From Oscillatoriales cyanobacterium RM2_1_1 (GTDB lineage Bacteria > Cyanobacteriota > Cyanobacteriia > Cyanobacteriales > Microcoleaceae): a DNA stretch of 64,000 nucleotides. The stretch is from positions 1-64,000 of the forward strand of contig JAAURB010000013.1 of NCBI GenBank assembly GCA_012033335.1, in the 5' to 3' direction. This document shows, one piece after another, positions 17,932 through 28,895 of the stretch. Below the pieces are notes generated by a model. The model searched no databases. It had not been told where the DNA came from and saw only the letters and a list, made by a program, of their open reading frames with translations. Position numbers and translations under genes: made by a program. Positions within the stretch are counted from its first letter, which is position 1. Each line of letters opens with the position of its first letter.

Positions 17932-18131
17932 GGCGGAATAGTAGATGGCTGAACCGCTCACTATGCCGTCAAAATTACTCCGTCTCGAGCAGGAACCCCG
18001 GTTGGCAGAATAACTATGAATAATTATTTAGAGTTGTGCAAGTACCTAGTCATCCTGGATCTATCTGGGAAACTCAGACCATAATTTGCTCTAATTCAGT
18101 ATCCTGGCCCTCATTTCCATCCATAATTCCT

Positions 18132-19406
18132 ATGCAAAATCGACGAGCAGCTATTCTTCCAATTCTTTTGCTGAGTGTTTTGGGAGCGAGCTTTTTTGGT
18201 GTGTTATTGATGTTAAGACACTCATCCAATCGAGTTTATAACCTAACCCTGGCAACCGGCGGCAAAAATGGTCAGTATTATGCATTTGGAGAAACTTTAG
18301 CAAAAGTTGTCAACCATCATCATCCTAAAATCCAGCTCAAAGTACTTGAAACCGATGGCTCTCTGGAAAATATTGAATTGCTGAATCAAAACAAAGCTCA
18401 ACTGGCTCTGGTTCAGAGTGATGTTCCATTAACCTTATCAATTCAGTTGGTTTCCTATTTATTCCCTGAGGTTTTTCATCTGGTGGCGACTCGCAATTCT
18501 GGGATTCAAACCGTTAGCGATCTCCAGGATAAACAGATTGCAATTATGCCAGAGGGGAGTGGTTCTAATCAATTATTCTGGCAGCTTTCTCAGCATTATG
18601 GATTTACTACGGGTAGTTTTGAGGCTATTCCTTTTGCGCCCGATGATGCCTATACTGCCCTAAAAAATGGATACGTTGATGCTTTATTTCGGGTGCTGAC
18701 TTTGGGAACATCCGGCATGACCCAGCTTTTACAATCAGGGGAAAATATCTTAGTTCCGATTGATCAGTCAGCAGCTTTACAATTATTTCAACCTGCCTTA
18801 GAAACTAGCGAAATTCCCCGGGGAACTTATAATGGCTCAATTCCGATTCCCCCAGATAATTTGCAAACCGTATCCGTGCGGGCTTTGTTGGTGACGCGGG
18901 AGGATGTCCCTGAACTTGTAATCCATGAAATTGCAAAGACCCTATTTGAAGCCCGAAATGAACTGGTTACCCTCAATCCCCAGGCAGCATTGATCCGCCA
19001 GCCGGAATCTTTGCAAGAACTGGGGTTCTCTTTCCATCCGGGGGCAAAGCGTTATTATACTCAGGATGATCCCAGTTTTTTGGAGCGATATGCTGAACCG
19101 ATTGGTCTGGGAATTTCTACAACGGTACTGGTTGGATCGGCCCTGTGGCAATTTAAACTCTGGTTACAACGACGGGAGAAAAATCGGGCTGATCTACACA
19201 ACATGGAAATTTTGAATTTACTAGATCAGATTCCTAAAATCGATGACGTTGATCATCTGGAAAAATTCGCGATCAACTCTTCCAATTGTTTAAAGAGGTG
19301 GTGGTTGAGCTCGATAGCGATCGCATTTCTGCTGAGTCTTTTCAGTCCTTTAGTTTTACCTGGCAGGCTGCCATTGCTACCATTCGTCATCGGGAGACTC
19401 TATTAA
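18132..19406 (+). CDS. TAXI-family solute-binding protein, membrane anchored, frameshifted near the C-terminus
   Basis: The protein starts at ATG 18132 (MQNRRAAIL) with an N-terminal membrane anchor, then a TAXI-type periplasmic binding domain (LTLATGGKNGQYYAFGETLA, LALVQSDVPL, IAIMPEGSGSNQLFW). A second membrane segment (ISTTVLVGSALW) leads to a cytoplasmic tail. After LEKF the annotated frame becomes nonsense (AINSSNCLKRWWL), while the adjacent frame reads DQLFQLFKEVVVELDSDRIS and continues to a stop at 19412-19414. One base is therefore missing after 19268; intact length would be about 427 residues. TAXI proteins normally feed TRAP permeases, but no TRAP gene is here, and the cytoplasmic tail suggests a sensor role. 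Confidence 0.82.
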   Translation: MQNRRAAILPILLLSVLGASFFGVLLMLRHSSNRVYNLTLATGGKNGQYYAFGETLAKVVNHHHPKIQLKVLETDGSLENIELLNQNKAQLALVQSDVPLTLSIQLVSYLFPEVFHLVATRNSGIQTVSDLQDKQIAIMPEGSGSNQLFWQLSQHYGFTTGSFEAIPFAPDDAYTALKNGYVDALFRVLTLGTSGMTQLLQSGENILVPIDQSAALQLFQPALETSEIPRGTYNGSIPIPPDNLQTVSVRALLVTREDVPELVIHEIAKTLFEARNELVTLNPQAALIRQPESLQELGFSFHPGAKRYYTQDDPSFLERYAEPIGLGISTTVLVGSALWQFKLWLQRREKNRADLHNMEILNLLDQIPKIDDVDHLEKFAINSSNCLKRWWLSSIAIAFLLSLFSPLVLPGRLPLLPFVIGRLY

Positions 19407-19436
19407 GGAAATAGCAAAGTAAAACAGAGCCTATAG

Positions 19437-21104
<1,668 letters not shown>

Positions 21105-21179
21105 GAACTAAATGGTCTGAAATCCTCTGGTTTTCTGGCAAGATCTGGGGATTTCAGGAACGCTCATTATAATCGCAAT

Positions 21180-21272
21180 ACGTGTGGGGTAGGCATCCTG
21201 CCTGCTGTGAACGGCCATCTCGGCTGTCACTGTAAAACAGTCGAGACGACTATTCCACAATTTACTCTATGG
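21180..21272 (+). repeat. Dispersed repeat B, copy 1
   Basis: The left end is GTGTGGGGTAGGCATCCTGC and the right end is GACTATTCCACAATTTACTC. Both ends recur at 35966-36087, and partial forms lie at 34577-34632 and 45937-46004. Repeat A follows 4 bp later. Confidence 0.75.
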
Positions 21273-21276
21273 TTTA

Positions 21277-21372
21277 CTAAGTAGGTGGTTGTAATTAATT
21301 GTTAAATGGAAGGGGGCACTGCTCCCTTCACCCCCCCATCAATCTTTTAATTAATTGCGTCAAGCTACTTAT
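21277..21372 (+). repeat. Dispersed repeat A, best copy
   Basis: Reading left to right: AAGTAGGTGGTTGTAATTAA, AATGGAAGGGGGCACTGCTCCC, CCCCCCATCAATCTTTTAAT and ATTGCGTCAAGCTACTTAT. The outer GTAGGT/GCTACTT ends are roughly inverted. Copies occur at 14204, 34882, 45663 and 61479. Confidence 0.85.
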
Positions 21373-21401
21373 ATGGTTCAGACTTTATCTGAGCTAACCC
21401 A

Positions 21402-23072
21402 TTACTGGGGCTGCAACTGAGGTTTTGATTGGGACTGTAACTGGGACTTTGGCCAGGGAATGGTCGGCTCTGCTGCAAGTTTCTGAGCCACTGCCCTGGC
21501 CCCATCTGTATTTAAATGGCTGGGGTCAACAAAGTATTCGTAGCGGGTAAGGGATTGTTCTGAGAAATTGATAAAAATGAAGCCATATTCCGCAGAGAGC
21601 TGGCCCATAGTAGCATTAAACTCAGCTTCAGCATTGCCGCGAATGGCATCAAGGTAATCATCCGTAACCGGTAAACTCACCAAAATCAAAGGAATGTTTT
21701 GGGATTTGAGAAATGCCGTGACTGAACTCAAGGCCCCAAGTTGTGGGCCCCCAAGATTAAAAGCCCGGTAATCTCCATCGTAGGTTCCTGAAACATAGGG
21801 ACGGGCTTGATAGTAGGTTTCTGGATCGTAGCGAGTGGAGAGGGACAAAAAACCATTGGCATCAATTGGACTGGTTGCGCCTAAAATCGTCAGGGTTTCC
21901 TGAACCAAAGCCGGGTTAGCGAGAAATCGCAATCGGGCAGGGGCAATTTGAGTTCCCAGGGGCTTGATTGCTGGAACTCTGGAGTTGAGATTATTAGCCG
22001 CTTGCCATTTAGACTGCTTTACCTTACAAGGCTGGGGAAATTCATGGCAAACTGAGCGATCGGGGGGCATCGAAGGAACTTGAGGACGAATCCCCGCCGC
22101 AATTTTTTGGTTGCCCATCGACTCCATAATGGCATCATAAGTCCGGTCAATTCGACCACTATTAAACGCCCGCACCCCATCGGCCCAGACCACAACCTGA
22201 GGCAATTGATCCGGAGTCAGAAGTTGCCGCAGAATATAGTCTACAACCTGGGCCGTGGCTCCATTCACCCCAAAGTTGAACACCTCCAATTCTTTGTAAC
22301 CTTCAGCAGCTAGGGATTGCCGCATCTGGGATGGATCAATGCCCTGAAGTGCTCGGGAACTCCCGACAATCAAGACATCCGGCTTGCCAATGGTGCTGAT
22401 ATAAGACAGATAAAGACGGAGCTGCTGATCGAGAATCTTACTGTTAAAGCTGGGAAACGCGCTCTTGGTAGAGGCTTTTGTGGCCTGTTGCTGAGCATAA
22501 GCCAGATTCCGCATATATTCTGCGACTTTTTTCTCAGCATAGGCCCGTTTGGGACTATCGGGAGGAACCGCCTGCATCCAGGCTACCGCTTGCACCCAAT
22601 GACGAGAAACTTCATCCCAGTCAGACTTTGACTCAGCCTTTTGTACCAGGTTAGCGGCTTTGATCGCAAAGCGAACTGATTCATCAAAGGGGCTCTGGGC
22701 AACACAGGCATTCGTTTTGGTAATCTCTGGATCTGGCGAAGGATTATCTGTAGTTTGTCGGGTTGGAGCGGGGGTTAGTGCTGGAATTGAAACTGGAGTT
22801 GGAGTTGAGGCTTGATTTGCCGGTGACGGTTGGCTGGACTTTTGGACTGGCTTTGGGGTTGAATTTTGGGTCAAAACAGCATTTGGAACCGGGTTCTGGC
22901 ATTGGATCTCCGGTGAGGGGTTTGCTTGTAAATCAGTCACAGGCTCGGCAACGGGTCTGGTGACTGATTTTACGGAAGGCTTGTTCAGCGATTCAGCCAG
23001 GAACACGGTCACGGCTGGGATTGCTAGAATCAAACCGACAGCTCTCAATTGATTCAGCCAAGGGCGACGCAT
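21402..23072 (-). CDS. DUF1574 family SGNH-like secreted/membrane protein
   Basis: This protein of 556 residues has an N-terminal membrane anchor (about residues 7-25), a long Pro/Thr/Gln-rich disordered region (about 30-110), and a C-terminal SGNH-hydrolase-like DUF1574 domain. The domain shows DVLIVGSSRALQGIDP (block I Ser), FNFGVNGATAQ (block II/III Gly-Asn) and FVDPSHLNTDGARAVA (block V Asp and His). It probably acts outside the membrane on polysaccharide or lipid esters, as related AlgX/AlgJ-like proteins do, but no substrate is known. The ATG at 23072 is preferred over one four codons upstream because MRRPWLNQLR is a typical anchor start. Confidence 0.8.
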   Translation of the reverse strand: MRRPWLNQLRAVGLILAIPAVTVFLAESLNKPSVKSVTRPVAEPVTDLQANPSPEIQCQNPVPNAVLTQNSTPKPVQKSSQPSPANQASTPTPVSIPALTPAPTRQTTDNPSPDPEITKTNACVAQSPFDESVRFAIKAANLVQKAESKSDWDEVSRHWVQAVAWMQAVPPDSPKRAYAEKKVAEYMRNLAYAQQQATKASTKSAFPSFNSKILDQQLRLYLSYISTIGKPDVLIVGSSRALQGIDPSQMRQSLAAEGYKELEVFNFGVNGATAQVVDYILRQLLTPDQLPQVVVWADGVRAFNSGRIDRTYDAIMESMGNQKIAAGIRPQVPSMPPDRSVCHEFPQPCKVKQSKWQAANNLNSRVPAIKPLGTQIAPARLRFLANPALVQETLTILGATSPIDANGFLSLSTRYDPETYYQARPYVSGTYDGDYRAFNLGGPQLGALSSVTAFLKSQNIPLILVSLPVTDDYLDAIRGNAEAEFNATMGQLSAEYGFIFINFSEQSLTRYEYFVDPSHLNTDGARAVAQKLAAEPTIPWPKSQLQSQSKPQLQPQ

Positions 23073-23382
23073 AACACAAATCACTCAATCGGAAATCATC
23101 AACACAGGACTAACACCGTCTATTATTACCTGAGAATGAGACTTCTGAAGGGGCAATCTGAAGTTATTTGCTATGAATCGAGAGTGAATCGGGGTATCTA
23201 CTCAAGGGGTCGGGGGAAGCGGGCCGCGCCCCATCCGAGGGAGTTACCCATTAACCTGAGGTGAGTCGCCTTGAGAGTAACCTGGAGTTAGAGATAATCC
23301 TCTACTATATCTTCTCAAAATCCTTAAATCCCTCAGATAACCCCTGGAGAGAATCTGTCCAGCCCATCCGAATCAATCCCCC
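23073..23382. other. Divergent intergenic region, no feature recognised
   Basis: This 310-bp spacer separates the DUF1574 gene and the divergent permease gene. I see no gene, repeat or strong hairpin in it; both promoters should be here. Confidence 0.45.
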
Positions 23383-24315
23383 ATGCCATTATTTAACGTT
23401 ACCTCTATTACCCCTGACCCTGCCATTTCCCCGACAAAGCCCCGAACTCTATGGGGCGAAGTCTGGCGGAGATTCCGGCGAGATCGGATGGCTGTTGCTG
23501 GGGCCATTGTCTTGAGCCTAATTGTCCTGGCTGTCCTGGTGGGGCCATTGATTTACACCACTTCGGCCAATCAAATTGACTTTGGCCAATCGGCTGCTCC
23601 TCCCAGTTGGGAGCATCCCCTGGGAACAAACGACTTGGGCCAGGATCAGCTAGCTCGAATTTTGGCCGGGGGGAGAATTTCTCTGACGGTTGGGGTCACT
23701 GCCATGGGGGTAGCCATGACTGTGGGGGTTTTGATCGGGGCGATCGCGGGATTTTATGGAGGTTTGACTGATAGTTTATTGATGCGACTGACGGATTTAT
23801 TTATTGCCTTACCCCAATTGCCCTTGCTATTACTGATTATTTATCTATTGCGAGAGTCGATGAAGGCGATCTCTGGGCCAGAAGTTGGGATTTTTGTATT
23901 AATTGTGGTGGTGGTTGGGGGCTTGAATTGGATGTCAGTGGCGCGGTTAGTTCGGGCCAATTTTCTGACTACTCGAGAACAGGATTTCGTTACTGCCGCC
24001 CGCGCCATTGGGGCTAGACCCCAGCGGTTAATCTGGCTGCATATTTTACCCAATGTCCTCAGTCCCGTGATTGTGGCTGCGACCCTAGCGGTGGGTAATG
24101 CCATTATTACTGAATCCACCCTGAGCTTTCTGGGTTTGGGGTTTCCACCCGATGTCCCCACCTGGGGCAGAATGCTCTACGATGCGCAGAACTATATTGA
24201 AACCGCCCCCTATATGGCCCTGTTTCCCGGGGCAGCCATCTTCTTGAGCGTCCTGAGTATTAACTTCATTGGGGATGGGTTGAGGGATGCCCTCGATCCG
24301 CAATCAAGACGATAA
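23383..24315 (+). CDS. ABC transporter permease, OppC/DppC type
   Basis: This inner-membrane permease of 310 residues belongs to the dipeptide/oligopeptide (and nickel) ABC importer family. It has the N-terminal OppC_N-like segment (MAVAGAIVLSLIVLAVLVGP), about six membrane helices, and the EAA loop that contacts the ATPase (VTAARAIGARPQRLIWLHIL). The HPLGTNDLGQDQLARIL block is diagnostic for DppC-type subunits. Partner permease, ATPases and binding protein are not adjacent, which is common in cyanobacteria. It converges with the pentapeptide gene, with 13 bp between the ends. Confidence 0.92.
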   Translation: MPLFNVTSITPDPAISPTKPRTLWGEVWRRFRRDRMAVAGAIVLSLIVLAVLVGPLIYTTSANQIDFGQSAAPPSWEHPLGTNDLGQDQLARILAGGRISLTVGVTAMGVAMTVGVLIGAIAGFYGGLTDSLLMRLTDLFIALPQLPLLLLIIYLLRESMKAISGPEVGIFVLIVVVVGGLNWMSVARLVRANFLTTREQDFVTAARAIGARPQRLIWLHILPNVLSPVIVAATLAVGNAIITESTLSFLGLGFPPDVPTWGRMLYDAQNYIETAPYMALFPGAAIFLSVLSINFIGDGLRDALDPQSRR

Positions 24316-24328
24316 CTGGGGCATCCCC

Positions 24329-26632
24329 TCAGACTGATTGTTCTGACCTAATCTTGAGTTGATTTTTGAGCTCATCAGATAAGCCAGAATTCTCTCCAAA
24401 TTTCGCGCCATTAACTATAGCTGCGATCAGATTACTACCAAAGAGATTAGCCCCTCTCAAGTTAGTATTCTTGAGGATGGCCTGATTTAAATTCGCATGA
24501 CGAATCTGGGCATAGGCCAGGTTAGTATCGGTCAAGTCCACCTGAGCTAAATTCGCCCGAGTCAAATCCCCGTAGCGAGCAACGGCCTGTTTCAAACTAC
24601 TGTATTGCAAATTGGCATGACGTAACACCGCTGCGCTCAAGTTGACCTGATCCAAGGTGGCATGTTCTAAACTCGCCCAATTCAGGCTGGCACTGGTAAG
24701 GTTCGCCCCCCGCAAATTAGCGTGGATCAACTCAGCCCGATAGAAATTTGTATTGCTCAAATTGGTTTGACTCAAGTTGGCTTGCTTTAAATTTGCCTGA
24801 CTCAGATCAACACCACTGAGGTTGGCTCCCCTCAAATCCGCTCCCTGTAAATTGGCCTCTTGGAGATTGGCATAACTGAGGTTGGTGTGACTCAAATTGG
24901 CATAGCTGAGGTTGGCTTTTTTCAAATTTGCATTGTACAAATTGGCCTGATTTAAACTAGCCCCCTCCAAACTGGCAGACCTTAAATTTGCGAGACTCAA
25001 ATTGGCTCCATGGAGCTTTGTCAGATCAAGCTTAGCGCTTTCTAGATTGGCTTTCAAAAGATTGGCTTGCTGGAGATCTGATCGGCGCAAATCGGTTCCT
25101 ATCAACAGCGCTTCGTTCAAGTTTGCATGGCTCAAGTTCACAATCAAAAGCTGCGCCTGGTTGAGGACAACACCAATCAGGTTTGCTCCAGTGAGATTCG
25201 CCAATCTCATATCAATCTGACTCAAATCAATTCCCCGCAGATCGCTTTCTCGCAGATTCGCTCCTCGCAAATCCAGACTTCTAATGTTAGTATTCTTCAG
25301 GTCTGCCCCCCGGAGGTCTAACCCTTGAGACTGAGCAAATAATCGATAAGTCGAGGGATTTTTATCGTTATTTTTGAGAAACTCGGTGGGAGATTCCTCA
25401 TCTCCTACCCTCACCAGATGATATTGAACATTTTCTGTAAAAATTGCGAAAACCAGATTAAAGACTTCTAAAAAATAGATTAAAGGTTTACATTTGGCTT
25501 CGTCTTGATCTTGATAGTATTCAATCAATTTAGATACACATAAATCAAGATGGGCCCGGGTTGAATTACTAATCAGTACAACCTTTAATAAAAGAATGAC
25601 CAAGGTCAAAGAACTTCCATAGGCCATAAATGCAGTGAAGGTCGGAGATGGAGTTTCCCGATCTTCTGTGGTGAGAACCTCAATCATGCGATTGCAGGTA
25701 CGAAGGGTCAAGCCTTTTGTGATCGGCTGAGAATTATGAATTTTGTAGAGAGAATCCAGTTTCTTACAAACCTGCTCTCTCAAGGTTTTGATGGGAGGTT
25801 GATTACTGGCATGAACCATTAAATACTGAGGCAGGCTTTGCTTGAACTCTTGATAGGAGAGAGACTGGGTTTCCTTGAGAAAAAGCTTGGCCTGGTTTTT
25901 ATAATTGGAGAGGCGCTGGCTTGAAATAGTGCGTTTAATTAAATTTAAAACTTCGTCCCCAAGCTCAGTAGGATTAGTTTGCTTTTTAGTCGTAGAATGA
26001 GCCGATTCGGATCTAGCAATGTACATGGCTAGATCAAACTTATATTTGTCCTTGAGTTGCTTTGACAGATTACGAGCAAACTCTTTTTGCTCATCGGACA
26101 CATTGGGATCATTGAACTGAGGAACCAATAGATAAGAGGTGTAGCGGCTGCTCCAACTCGTTCTAGGTGCGACTGAACATTGCTGAATCTCCTGGTAATC
26201 AGGGCTGTCCAAAAAACCTAGCAATCTGGTTCTGAGAAGATTGAGTAGGGGCTCAACGGCAACACTATCATCTTCTTTTTCCAGGTTCAATCGATGGACA
26301 AAATGCTGAATAGACTGGTGTTTTCGATTGATGTACCAGTTATTAATCAGAATGTAGCAAACTCGCTTTAATGTTGCGTTGAAGACGGCATCATTTCCCT
26401 GTTCCAAGAGATACGTTAAAGCTCGATCAACCTGAATCTCATCGTCTGGAGACTGCAACTGAAAGAAAAGTTCTTCAAAGTCTATCAGAACATTTTCAGG
26501 CTCTCTCTGACTAACGGCCTCAATAAAAAAACTGTAAATCAGGTTTTGTGCTGCCTCAATGCTTTCAAAAGAGGAGCCTATTTTGGCAGGAAGCTCGACC
26601 TGATTATCGAAATAAACGTACCCGTTTGTCAT
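24329..26632 (-). CDS. Pentapeptide-repeat protein with large helical N-terminal region
   Basis: The C-terminal part (about residues 437-750 of 767) is an uninterrupted run of roughly sixty A(N/D)LxX pentapeptides forming a right-handed quadrilateral beta helix. The N-terminal 430 residues are different: a charged helical region (residues 20-330) and one or two hydrophobic stretches (FTAFMAYGSSLTLVILLLKVVLI, LIYFLEVFNLVFAIF). I do not recognise a named domain there. Pentapeptide helices are usually binding scaffolds, sometimes DNA mimics of gyrase inhibitors, but this length and anchor point to a structural membrane-linked role. ATG start at 26632; monocistronic. Confidence 0.88.
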   Translation of the reverse strand: MTNGYVYFDNQVELPAKIGSSFESIEAAQNLIYSFFIEAVSQREPENVLIDFEELFFQLQSPDDEIQVDRALTYLLEQGNDAVFNATLKRVCYILINNWYINRKHQSIQHFVHRLNLEKEDDSVAVEPLLNLLRTRLLGFLDSPDYQEIQQCSVAPRTSWSSRYTSYLLVPQFNDPNVSDEQKEFARNLSKQLKDKYKFDLAMYIARSESAHSTTKKQTNPTELGDEVLNLIKRTISSQRLSNYKNQAKLFLKETQSLSYQEFKQSLPQYLMVHASNQPPIKTLREQVCKKLDSLYKIHNSQPITKGLTLRTCNRMIEVLTTEDRETPSPTFTAFMAYGSSLTLVILLLKVVLISNSTRAHLDLCVSKLIEYYQDQDEAKCKPLIYFLEVFNLVFAIFTENVQYHLVRVGDEESPTEFLKNNDKNPSTYRLFAQSQGLDLRGADLKNTNIRSLDLRGANLRESDLRGIDLSQIDMRLANLTGANLIGVVLNQAQLLIVNLSHANLNEALLIGTDLRRSDLQQANLLKANLESAKLDLTKLHGANLSLANLRSASLEGASLNQANLYNANLKKANLSYANLSHTNLSYANLQEANLQGADLRGANLSGVDLSQANLKQANLSQTNLSNTNFYRAELIHANLRGANLTSASLNWASLEHATLDQVNLSAAVLRHANLQYSSLKQAVARYGDLTRANLAQVDLTDTNLAYAQIRHANLNQAILKNTNLRGANLFGSNLIAAIVNGAKFGENSGLSDELKNQLKIRSEQSV

Positions 26633-27031
26633 ATACTTCGAGAACTATCTCAACAATTCATCAGTACGGCTAGATCGATGCAATCACCATCTCAAGAGGA
26701 GAACGTAAACAATTTCCCCAATCAACTTCCCCAATCAACTTCTCAAAGTAATCCCTCCAAATCATGTTCTCAAACTGCTTTCTCAGTTTTCTCAAACTAT
26801 ATGTCTTGAACTGTTTTCTCCAATCCCTGAGCAAAACTTTCCTGGGGTAGGCAACTCAATGCCACAGATCTTAGTTGCCATGGAGAGGAACAATTGAGCA
26901 GTGATTGATTCAGGGGTAATACTAACTAAGGGAGACAAGACTAGAGGGGGACAAGACTAGAGAGCTAAAACTAGAGAGTCCTGTCCATTATACTCACTTA
27001 TTTGGTGGATCGGAAATGTTGGGTATTCTGG
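26633..27031. other. Intergenic region with tandem duplications
   Basis: No gene is seen. Two exact 13-bp units CCCCAATCAACTT lie at 26716-26741, and near 26931-26980 a second array repeats a GACAAGACTAGAG core twice and a partial AACTAGAGAG once more. Confidence 0.6.
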
Positions 27032-28480
27032 CTAAAAACTTCGCCCTGAACCCCCTCCACCACTTTCTCCACCGCCGAAGCTGCCACCCCCACTCCCTCC
27101 ACCACTGAATCCACCTCCCCCTCCAAGGTTCCCACCCCTGGAATATCCACCCCGATAACCCCCAACGCTTGATCCTCTGCCCACGTAGATCACCTGAGAG
27201 GCTGGCAGGCGAGGAATTACCTCAAGATTGTCTGTCTTGTAGGAGCAGCATTGACAGCGATCCGTAAGCAGCCGTTGACCATTGAGATATTGAGTGGGTT
27301 GCCGGACAATCTGAGATTTTTGAGTCACAGTCAACTCTTGACCAACCGGGCAATACTTAACCCCCGCTTCGGTCAAGACATAGGCGACTAGATGAACCCC
27401 TTGACGATTGCGAGGGGCATCAGAACTGAGTTGACAATGGGGACAGGACAATCCTTCAAAGGCAACTGTTCCCAGGCGTTGGGCTACCTGTTCGTGATCG
27501 GTGAGCAGGGAATAAACTTTCGAGGCGGACAAGGGCTCCATTAAGTGTTGACAATCTTCGCATTTACAATACTCTTGTAAATGTCCATCTTTTAGCTTTT
27601 TAAAAAATACCTGTTCCAATACCCAAGCCATCAGAATAGACAGAAAAATACTCAGAATCAGGACAATAATTATAGTAAAAATATCAATTACAATTCCCAG
27701 GATCAAACAGGCAATTAAAGCAAAGATCGCAATCAATAAACCAGAAGCCAATCTCAGTTGAAATAAATAAGTTTCAGTATCGAGACGGTAATCCTGACCC
27801 TTGAGACGGGTATAGCCTAAAGGTTTTAAGCTGCGATTGGCTGACTTTCTTGAGGCCGAAAAAAAGCTGAAAATTGATCCGGCTGCAGCCACAGGAATTA
27901 AGAAATCTAAACTGTCTTCCGCTGGCGTTGAACCCGTAGCAGGGCCAAAGGCTTCAGGCTCTAAAGCGTTAACTAGGGCATTTGTTCCAGCCAGAATCCC
28001 CGATTCATAGTCCCGTTGTTTGAGCTGGGGGATGACCTGTTCGTCTAGAATCCGCCCGGCCTTAGCATCATTTAAAACTGCCTCTGCACCGTAGCCCGTC
28101 TCAATTTCAACACGACCATCATTCACTGCAACTAAAAACAATACTCCATTGTCCTGACCTGCTTTTCCAATACCCCAGGCATTGAGTAAAGCCGTTGCGA
28201 AGGCTTTTGGAGATTCTGGTGCGGTAGAGGGGACTGTCACGACGGCAATTTCAGAACCGTTAGTGGCCTCAAGGTCTGAAATTGTTTGATTGAGTCGGGC
28301 TTCTGTCTCACTACTTAAGATGTCAGCTGTATCCGCGACCCATCCGCCATTCAGTTGTCGAGGATTGGGAATGTCCTGAACTGTCAGGGCGTGACTGATT
28401 ATTGGTATCCAGAAGCACAAGCTGAAGCCCAGAATCAATGCCCAAATCAATCTTCTGCAACGGGGAAAGGCAGTGAACAT
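27032..28480 (-). CDS. TPM-domain membrane protein (YgcG-like) with zinc ribbons and glycine-rich tail
   Basis: The protein of 482 residues has a signal sequence (1-31) and a TPM domain (about 35-170: GGWVADTADILSSETEARLN, IAVVTVPS, GVLFLVAVNDGRVEIETGYG). Two or three membrane helices follow (about 195-285), then cysteine-rich segments resembling zinc ribbons (CKCEDCQH, CPHCQLS, CQCCS) and a Gly/Ser tail ending GGGGSGRSF. TPM proteins are envelope proteins linked to photosystem II repair in plants (TLP18.3/Psb32) and pair with LemA in bacteria. A lemA-like gene is indeed divergently transcribed next to it, so the two probably work together. Confidence 0.87.
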   Translation of the reverse strand: MFTAFPRCRRLIWALILGFSLCFWIPIISHALTVQDIPNPRQLNGGWVADTADILSSETEARLNQTISDLEATNGSEIAVVTVPSTAPESPKAFATALLNAWGIGKAGQDNGVLFLVAVNDGRVEIETGYGAEAVLNDAKAGRILDEQVIPQLKQRDYESGILAGTNALVNALEPEAFGPATGSTPAEDSLDFLIPVAAAGSIFSFFSASRKSANRSLKPLGYTRLKGQDYRLDTETYLFQLRLASGLLIAIFALIACLILGIVIDIFTIIIVLILSIFLSILMAWVLEQVFFKKLKDGHLQEYCKCEDCQHLMEPLSASKVYSLLTDHEQVAQRLGTVAFEGLSCPHCQLSSDAPRNRQGVHLVAYVLTEAGVKYCPVGQELTVTQKSQIVRQPTQYLNGQRLLTDRCQCCSYKTDNLEVIPRLPASQVIYVGRGSSVGGYRGGYSRGGNLGGGGGFSGGGSGGGSFGGGESGGGGSGRSF

Positions 28481-28895
28481 GATTTAGACTTCCTTAGGAT
28501 GAATCTGAAAAGTAATCGTTACCTGCTATGATCACCGCAGATAGGTAGTCTTGTCAAAGATTTTTTGATTTTATCTTTAATTTAATCATTTTGATGAGTA
28601 GTTTTGAGGCCGAGTTGGGAGGATCAATTTTGTAGTATTTGAAGCTTGTAGTACTTAAAGTTTGTAGGATACTGTTCAGATTAATGTTACAGATTACTAT
28701 ATATTTTAGTTTAAATATTTTAGTTTGAGTCGATTCTAATCAGGGGTTGATTCTATGTTAAAAGTTTCAGGCTAAAAGTAGCTTAAAACCCTGGCAAAAA
28801 CGAAGTTAGAAAGTTGAAGGAAGAGTTAGAAAATGACGAACGAACACCACTAAAAAACCAACTAGAAAACCAATCAAAATTCAGGTTCTATTTCT
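28481..28895. other. Divergent TPM/LemA intergenic region with two tandem duplications
   Basis: No gene is seen in 415 bp. At 28629-28672 a 16-bp unit repeats 2.75 times (TTTGTAGTATTTGAAG, CTTGTAGTACTTAAAG, TTTGTAGGATAC). At 28701-28728 a 14-bp unit repeats twice (ATATTTTAGTTTAA, ATATTTTAGTTTGA). Both promoters of the divergent pair must lie here. Confidence 0.6.

Noticed and set aside
21105-21165. Rho-independent terminator after pgm
   Set aside because: CTGAAATCC and GGATTTCAG pair at 21117-21157, but no T-run follows and the loop is long.
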